Assembly (NCBI GenBank): GCA_004525155.1
Contig: SPDA01000032.1
Coordinates: forward strand, 1 to 10,498
DNA from: Spirochaetales bacterium
GTDB taxonomy: Bacteria; Spirochaetota; Spirochaetia; SPDA01
Length of the DNA: 10,498 bases
Reading direction: 5' to 3'
Below the pieces are notes generated by a model. The model saw only the letters and a list, made by a program, of their open reading frames with translations, was not told where the DNA came from and searched no databases. Shown here piece by piece: positions 6,557 through 10,498 of the stretch. Positions within the stretch are counted from its first letter, which is position 1; each line of letters opens with the position of its first letter. The position numbers were made by a program, and so were the translations under genes.

Positions 6557-7805
6557 TCTTTTTGGCTCCCTCGAAGGTGTATACTTTCCGTTTCGCGTTG
6601 ATGATTCCCCCCTGCCTGAACACCATCATGATAACCAGTATAAGACCGAATATGAGCATCCTGTATTCCGAGAAGGCTCGCAGGTATTCCGGCAGCAGTA
6701 TGAGGATAAGGGCGCCGACCATAACACCGAGAATGGACCCCATGCCGCCCAGTACGACGATGCAGAGGACAACGATGGATTCCCATACCGTAAAACTCGC
6801 GGGGTTTATGAAAGTGGTTTTTGCCGCAAATCCGACTCCCGCCAGCCCGGCCCACATGGCGCCCAGGGAAAAGGCGGTGAGTTTGGCTTTTGTCGTGTTG
6901 ATTCCCATGGCCTGGCTCGCCGTTTCATCCTCCCGCATGGCCACCCAGGCCCGCCCGATACGCGAGTGCTGGAGCCTGCTCACAATGAACACGGTGAGCA
7001 CCGTAAGTGCAATCATAATGAAGTAAATATAGATAGTTGCCTGCTGCAAATTCATCTTGAGGCCGAAAAATCCGGGCCGGGGAATGCCGGCTATGCCGCT
7101 GGGGCCGAAAGAAAAATTATTCCAGTTTTCCAGCACTATCCGGATAATTTCACCGAAAGCGAGGGTTACGATTGCCAGATAATCCCCCCGTAGTCTCAAT
7201 ACGGGAATTCCCAGCAGAATGCCGAAAATGGCAGCAAAGATGCCTCCCAGGGGTAAAGCTATCCAGAAACTGAGATGGTAATGATGGTTTAGAAGGGCGT
7301 AGGTATAGGCGCCCACAGCGTAGAAAGCTATGTAGCCGAGGTTTAAGAGGCCGCCCAAACCTACGACTATGTTTAACCCCAGTCCCAGCATGACGTACAT
7401 CAGGGCCGTGATAAGGATATTTGTCTGGTACATGGAAAAGATGAAGGGAAAGATGACGATAAAAACACCTAGCACGCCCAGGGTAGGGACCGCTATCTTC
7501 GGCTTCTTGAGGAGTTCGACATCGAGACTGAAGGGTTTGCGCAAAGAGGCGGTTTCGGTCTCCGGCCGCATTCTGCCGCCCATCTGCTTCCTCTTCATCA
7601 GGTAGGTCCAGACCATGGTGAGCACGAAAGCGCCCAGGCCTATAAATATCAGGTTTTTCCAGCGCCAGATAATCGTATTCTCGATGGTGTTAACTTTTAT
7701 GACCATGACGGGAAAGGTCAGCACGACAAATCCCAGGGCCACAAATACCGAACGCTTCATCTCTTTAAAAAATTCCTGAAGGAATGTGTTTTTTTGCGTA
7801 TTCAT
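6546..7805 (-). CDS. livM: Branched-chain amino acid ABC transporter permease LivM
   Basis: This is an integral inner-membrane permease subunit of the LIV importer. The 419-residue protein is the long form, as in E. coli LivM. An N-terminal extension of about 105 residues has two hydrophobic segments (about 19-37 and 47-66) and a charged linker, resembling the DUF3382-type region. The conserved permease core follows: MLGLGLNIVVGLGGLLNLG, then AFYAVGAYTYALL, LRLRGDYLAIVTLAFGEI and the cytoplasmic ATPase-contact loop MREDETASQAMGIN. The final helices include AGLAGVGFA, LGGMGSILG and FRQGGI. The start is ATG 7805, with GGAGAAGGA just upstream. It lies 13 bases after the livH stop and overlaps livG, consistent with translational coupling. 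Confidence 0.95.
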   Translation of the reverse strand: MNTQKNTFLQEFFKEMKRSVFVALGFVVLTFPVMVIKVNTIENTIIWRWKNLIFIGLGAFVLTMVWTYLMKRKQMGGRMRPETETASLRKPFSLDVELLKKPKIAVPTLGVLGVFIVIFPFIFSMYQTNILITALMYVMLGLGLNIVVGLGGLLNLGYIAFYAVGAYTYALLNHHYHLSFWIALPLGGIFAAIFGILLGIPVLRLRGDYLAIVTLAFGEIIRIVLENWNNFSFGPSGIAGIPRPGFFGLKMNLQQATIYIYFIMIALTVLTVFIVSRLQHSRIGRAWVAMREDETASQAMGINTTKAKLTAFSLGAMWAGLAGVGFAAKTTFINPASFTVWESIVVLCIVVLGGMGSILGVMVGALILILLPEYLRAFSEYRMLIFGLILVIMMVFRQGGIINAKRKVYTFEGAKKNEK

Positions 7806-7818
7806 ACTTTTCCTTCTC

Positions 7819-8727
7819 CTATACCTTCTGTTTCGAGGACTTACCCAGGAGTCCGGAAGGTCTAAATATAAGAATGAGTATCAAAAACAGAAAAGCGAAC
7901 ACATCCTCGTAATCGCTCGAAATGTATCCCGTGGCGAAACTCTCGGTCCACCCTAAGATAAAGCTTCCCAGTACGGCGCCGGGCATACTGCCGATGCCTC
8001 CCAGGACTGCCGCCACAAAGGCCTTGATGCCGGCAATAAATCCTATGTAGAAATTGATCTGCCCTATGTGCGAACTGATGAGCACGCCGCCCAAAGCCGC
8101 CGTTGCGGAGCCTATAAGAAATGTAACCGAAATGACTTTATTGACATTGATGCCCACCAGGGTGGCCATTACCCTGTCCTGGGATGTGGCCCGCATCGAT
8201 TTGCCTATCCGGGTGAATTTGATGACAAAGGTCAATATAACCATGACCAGTGCTGTCGTCATAAAAATGACGAACTGGCTCGAGTTCATGTACTGTTCCA
8301 CGGGTTTTATGAATTTCAGGTCCGGGATGAGTGCGGGAAAGGGAAGAAAATCGGATGTCTGCGCCAGGAGAACATAATTCTGCAGGAACATGGACATGCC
8401 GATGGCGCTTATGAGCGCTGCAAGTCTCGGCGCATTGCGCAGGGGCTTGTAGGCTATTTTTTCCATGGTAAAGGCGTAACCCGCAGCAAAAACAACGGCC
8501 ACGACAATACCCAGCGCTACAATAGCCAGGAAAGGGAGTTTGGCAAGGGTGAGAACACTGGCCAGAATGAGAGCGGTGAATGCCCCTATCATGTAAATTT
8601 CGCCGTGGGCGAAATTGATAAGCTGTACAATGCCGTACACCATGGTATAACCGAGGGCAAGCAGGGCATAGATGCTTCCGCGGGTCAGGCCGCCGAAAAA
8701 CAATTGGAAAAAATAACTTACATTCAT
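7819..8727 (-). CDS. livH: Branched-chain amino acid ABC transporter permease LivH
   Basis: This is the partner membrane permease of LivM. The 302-residue protein has the usual family length, with about eight hydrophobic segments. LivH signatures are clear: GSIYALLALGYTMVYGI followed by LINFAHGEIYMIGAF at the N-terminus, the cytoplasmic coupling loop MRATSQDRVMATLVGIN that contacts the ATPase, and FIAGIKAFVAAVLGGIGSMPGAVLG near the C-terminus. The start is ATG 8727, with a GGGAG about 11 bases upstream, a longer spacing than usual. It lies 93 bases after livJ, a gap filled by a hairpin that may limit its transcription. It is followed 13 bases later by livM. Confidence 0.95.
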   Translation of the reverse strand: MNVSYFFQLFFGGLTRGSIYALLALGYTMVYGIVQLINFAHGEIYMIGAFTALILASVLTLAKLPFLAIVALGIVVAVVFAAGYAFTMEKIAYKPLRNAPRLAALISAIGMSMFLQNYVLLAQTSDFLPFPALIPDLKFIKPVEQYMNSSQFVIFMTTALVMVILTFVIKFTRIGKSMRATSQDRVMATLVGINVNKVISVTFLIGSATAALGGVLISSHIGQINFYIGFIAGIKAFVAAVLGGIGSMPGAVLGSFILGWTESFATGYISSDYEDVFAFLFLILILIFRPSGLLGKSSKQKV

Positions 8728-8742
8728 GGGCAGGTTTTCTCC

Positions 8743-8788
8743 CTGAAGAAAAAATAAGAGCCGCCCGTGTACAAAAGTACGCGGGCGG
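8743..8788 (-). terminator. Hairpin with T-rich tail between livJ and livH (attenuating terminator)
   Basis: On the transcribed (minus) strand a 12-base-pair stem (CCGCCCGCGTAC pairing with GTACACGGGCGG, including one G-T wobble) closes a TTTT loop at 8788-8761. CTCTTATTTTTTCTTC follows at 8760-8745. The very GC-rich lower stem with a following T-rich tract is the form of an intrinsic terminator. It stands after the livJ stop but inside the apparent operon, so partial read-through, giving more binding protein than permease, is the likely purpose. Alternatively it may protect the livJ mRNA 3' end. On the plus strand no T tract follows the stem. Confidence 0.7.
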
Positions 8789-8820
8789 ACTCTATTCAGA
8801 CAAATTGATGCTTCTGATTG

Positions 8821-10014
8821 TTATTTGGCAACTTCAACGTACACGCCGTTCTTTACCTGGTACATTGAGAAACCGACGCCGATGGCATCGCCCTTCGCGT
8901 CAAAGCTGATGTTTCCCAGGGGGGTGTCCACGTAGTTGGATCGCAGTGCCTTGCTGACAGCCGCGGAATCCGTGGACCCGGCTTTCTCTATTCCGTTAAG
9001 GATCGCGATCATGGCCGCATAGGCGTTCAAGAAGAACGCGCCGGGATCGGAACCGTATTTGGCCTGGTGCGCCTTGGTGGCGGCGATTGCCATGGGGTTG
9101 CTGGTTGTGTCTTTCGGACCGGTGGCATACACGCCTTCAGCGTATTCGCCGGCAACCTTGATAAAGGTATCGTCCTTGACGCCGTCATCGGAGATAAAGA
9201 TTATGTCCATGGATTTCTTTCTCATCTGGCTTATAAGCTTGGAAGCCTCGGGATGATACCCGCCGTAGATGAGAGCCTGAGCGCCGGAGGCGCCGATTTT
9301 GTTGATTATCGCACTGTAGTCCACCGCACCGACGGTAATGCCTTCATAGAGAACAACCGTTCCCTTTCCGCTCGCCGTGACATACGTTTGTGCAAATTCG
9401 GCAAGACCCTTGCCGTAGTCGCCCTTGTCATGAAGAATCGCTATCTTTGTTACTTTCAGGGTATTGAGTGCAAAATCAACTTCCAGCTGCGCCTGGGCAT
9501 CGTCCGCCGCAATAGTTCTAAGGAAGTTGGGATATTCTCCGCTCTGGGTAAGGGGGGGGTTGGTTGCCGAGGGAGACATGACGAGGATATTGGAATCCTT
9601 GTAAATACCCAGGGCCGCTTTTGTCGCGCCGGAACAGATGTGCCCCAGTACGAAAACGACTTTCTCGCCCACCAGTTTGGCGGCAATGTTGGTCGCAACT
9701 TCCGGCTTGCAGACATCATCTTCCACCACAAGCTGAATCTGCCGTCCCAAGACGCCGCCCTTGGCGTTATACAGTTCAGCAACAAGCTCGGCTGCCTTAA
9801 CCGTCGGGAGACCGTACGAAGCCAGGTCTCCGGAATGAGCACCGGCAACGCCGATTTTAATCGGTTCTTTGGGCGCAGCCTTGGTTTCGGTGGTTTTTGT
9901 TTCCGTAGTGCCTGAAGCCGGCGCTTTTTCTCCTGAACCGCCTGCCCACATCAATCCGGCCGCTGCAAAAAACGCAAGCACAAGGGCCAGGATGATCAAT
10001 GTTCTTTTTTTCAT
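8821..10014 (-). CDS. livJ: Branched-chain amino acid ABC transporter substrate-binding protein (LivJ/LivK type)
   Basis: This exported solute-binding protein captures leucine, isoleucine, valine or related amino acids and delivers them to LivHM. The 397-residue product starts with a clear signal peptide (MKKRTLIILALVLAFF, then AAAGLMWA). The likely signal peptidase I site is after Ala24, before GGSGEK. There is no lipobox cysteine, so it should be a free periplasmic protein. Residues about 31-50 form a Thr/Lys/Glu/Pro-rich linker with a TTETK direct repeat. The type I periplasmic binding fold then runs from PIKIGVAGAHSG, and includes a Cys102-Cys127 pair (DVCKPEVA, LGHICSGAT) at the positions of the LivJ disulfide, and the SPSATNPPLT ligand-site motif. 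ATG 10014 has a strong AGGAGG (10025-10020). The exact ligand, amino acid or short amide, cannot be fixed from sequence. Confidence 0.94.
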   Translation of the reverse strand: MKKRTLIILALVLAFFAAAGLMWAGGSGEKAPASGTTETKTTETKAAPKEPIKIGVAGAHSGDLASYGLPTVKAAELVAELYNAKGGVLGRQIQLVVEDDVCKPEVATNIAAKLVGEKVVFVLGHICSGATKAALGIYKDSNILVMSPSATNPPLTQSGEYPNFLRTIAADDAQAQLEVDFALNTLKVTKIAILHDKGDYGKGLAEFAQTYVTASGKGTVVLYEGITVGAVDYSAIINKIGASGAQALIYGGYHPEASKLISQMRKKSMDIIFISDDGVKDDTFIKVAGEYAEGVYATGPKDTTSNPMAIAATKAHQAKYGSDPGAFFLNAYAAMIAILNGIEKAGSTDSAAVSKALRSNYVDTPLGNISFDAKGDAIGVGFSMYQVKNGVYVEVAK

Positions 10015-10035
10015 GTGTTCCTCCTAATAAAATTA

Positions 10036-10052
10036 CTACATTATTACTGTAG
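10036..10052. repeat. Short inverted repeat in the livJ leader
   Basis: CTACA (10036-10040) and TGTAG (10048-10052) form a perfect 5-base inverted repeat separated by 7 AT-rich bases. It lies just downstream of the predicted livJ start site and before the ribosome binding site. It could be an operator half-site pair or a weak leader hairpin, or it may be chance, since the arms are short. Confidence 0.3.
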
Positions 10053-10059
10053 AAGGGCC

Positions 10060-10088
10060 ATTATAAAAGAAAAGAAAAGTGAAATCAA
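10060..10088 (-). promoter_or_regulatory. Strong sigma-70-type promoter of the liv operon
   Basis: On the minus strand TTGATT (10088-10083), a 17-base pyrimidine-rich spacer and a perfect TATAAT (10065-10060) form a near-consensus promoter. Transcription would start around 10053, giving a leader of about 40 bases with AGGAGG close before the livJ ATG. It should drive livJ and, past the intergenic hairpin, the six genes behind it. Confidence 0.75.
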
Positions 10089-10125
10089 TATAACTTCTGT
10101 TTTTTTTGCGCCTTATTATGGTTCA

Positions 10126-10154
10126 TTGATAAAACCCGGCTCAGATGATAGAGT
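10126..10154 (+). promoter_or_regulatory. Extended -10 promoter for asnS
   Basis: On the plus strand TTGATA (10126-10131, 5 of 6 matches), a 17-base spacer and TAGAGT (10149-10154, 4 of 6) preceded by TGA (an extended -10 TGn) form a plausible sigma-70 promoter. The start site would be near 10161, about 15 bases before the asnS ATG and just ahead of its AAAGGAA ribosome binding site. Confidence 0.5.
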
Positions 10155-10175
10155 CTCCTTTAAAGGAAAAGAAGC

Positions 10176-10498
10176 ATGACACCAAGAATTACAACACTTC
10201 TCGCCATGAAGCCGGAAAACCAGGAAGTACTGCTTAAAGGGTGGATTCGCACCAGAAGGGATTCAAAGAACCTTTCTTTTCTGGAAATAAACGACGGTTC
10301 CTGCCTGGGAAGCATCCAGGTTCTTATAGACAAGGACACCTTTCCCGACATCGAAGGACTTTCAGATCTGCTGACGAAACTTACAACCGGGGCAAGCGTT
10401 GAGATTCAGGGACTCCTCAAAGCCTCCCCCGGCTCAGGACAGTCGAGCGAGGTACATGCCCTCACCGTCAATCTGCTGGGCGAGGCGCCGCCGGACAG
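10176..10498 (+). CDS. asnS: Asparaginyl-tRNA synthetase, N-terminal 107 residues (cut by window edge)
   Basis: This class IIb aminoacyl-tRNA synthetase charges tRNA-Asn with asparagine in the cytoplasm. The visible part is the N-terminal OB-fold anticodon-binding domain: VLLKGWIRTRRDSKNLSFLEINDGSC followed by IQVLIDKDTF. The 'GW.RTRRDSKN.SF..INDGS' pattern separates AsnS from AspS and LysS. The start is ATG 10176 with AAAGGAA about 8 bases upstream. The catalytic core (motifs 1-3) lies beyond the window. It is divergent from livJ across a 161-base gap holding promoters for both. Its presence implies direct asparaginylation; whether the amidotransferase route also exists cannot be seen here. 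Confidence 0.93.
   Translation, partial: MTPRITTLLAMKPENQEVLLKGWIRTRRDSKNLSFLEINDGSCLGSIQVLIDKDTFPDIEGLSDLLTKLTTGASVEIQGLLKASPGSGQSSEVHALTVNLLGEAPPD

Noticed and set aside
9067..9915. 282-residue plus-strand open frame
   Set aside because: It is antisense to livJ, which has a signal peptide, conserved motifs, promoter and ribosome binding site.
10100..10107. Eight-base T run before asnS as a terminator
   Set aside because: No stem precedes it on the plus strand, and on the minus strand it is an A run upstream of the livJ promoter; at most it is an AT-rich upstream element.
1..10498. CRISPR arrays, insertion sequences, tRNA or rRNA genes
   Set aside because: I saw no regularly spaced direct repeats, transposase motifs, flanking inverted repeats or RNA gene signatures.

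Overview
The window looks like a chromosomal segment of a bacterium of roughly balanced to slightly high GC, most likely a spirochaete (Spirochaetota). The best clue is the solute-binding protein at the right, whose signal peptide ends in a 'WAGGSGEK' junction; I associate such junctions with spirochaete binding proteins, but this is a recollection-based assignment of moderate confidence. No phage, IS element, CRISPR array, tRNA or rRNA was seen. Gene density is high and no gene-free stretch exceeds 300 bases.

Left region (1-2341) holds the oxidative pentose phosphate entry. 6-phosphogluconolactonase (pgl, minus strand) and glucose-6-phosphate dehydrogenase (zwf, plus strand) are divergent, with a 57-base gap that appears to hold overlapping promoters. 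Together they turn glucose-6-phosphate into 6-phosphogluconate and make NADPH. Downstream of pgl, and overlapping its stop, begins an ArsC/Spx-family protein cut by the window edge. It has asparagine where the family normally has its reactive cysteine.

Middle (2342-3519) is a single HtrA/Deg-type serine protease with a full catalytic triad and one PDZ domain but no visible export signal. Its stop codon overlaps, tail to tail, the stop codon of the last gene of the next operon.

Right region (3516-10014, all minus strand) is a complete branched-chain amino acid (LIV/HAAT family) ABC transporter in the order binding protein, permease LivH, permease LivM, ATPase LivG, ATPase LivF. Two tightly linked extra genes follow: a Ras/Rab-like small GTPase and a PAS-like plus class III cyclase-homology protein whose cyclase domain lacks key metal and transition-state residues. 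Spacings and overlaps (13-base gap, 11-base overlap, 8-base overlap, 15-base gap, 17-base overlap) point to one transcription unit. A strong promoter lies before livJ, and a hairpin with a T-rich tail between livJ and livH probably reduces transcription of everything after the binding-protein gene. The coupling of a nutrient importer to a small GTPase and a pseudo-cyclase is the most unusual thing here and could be a signalling module.

The right edge (10176 onward, plus strand) begins asnS, asparaginyl-tRNA synthetase, divergent from livJ.
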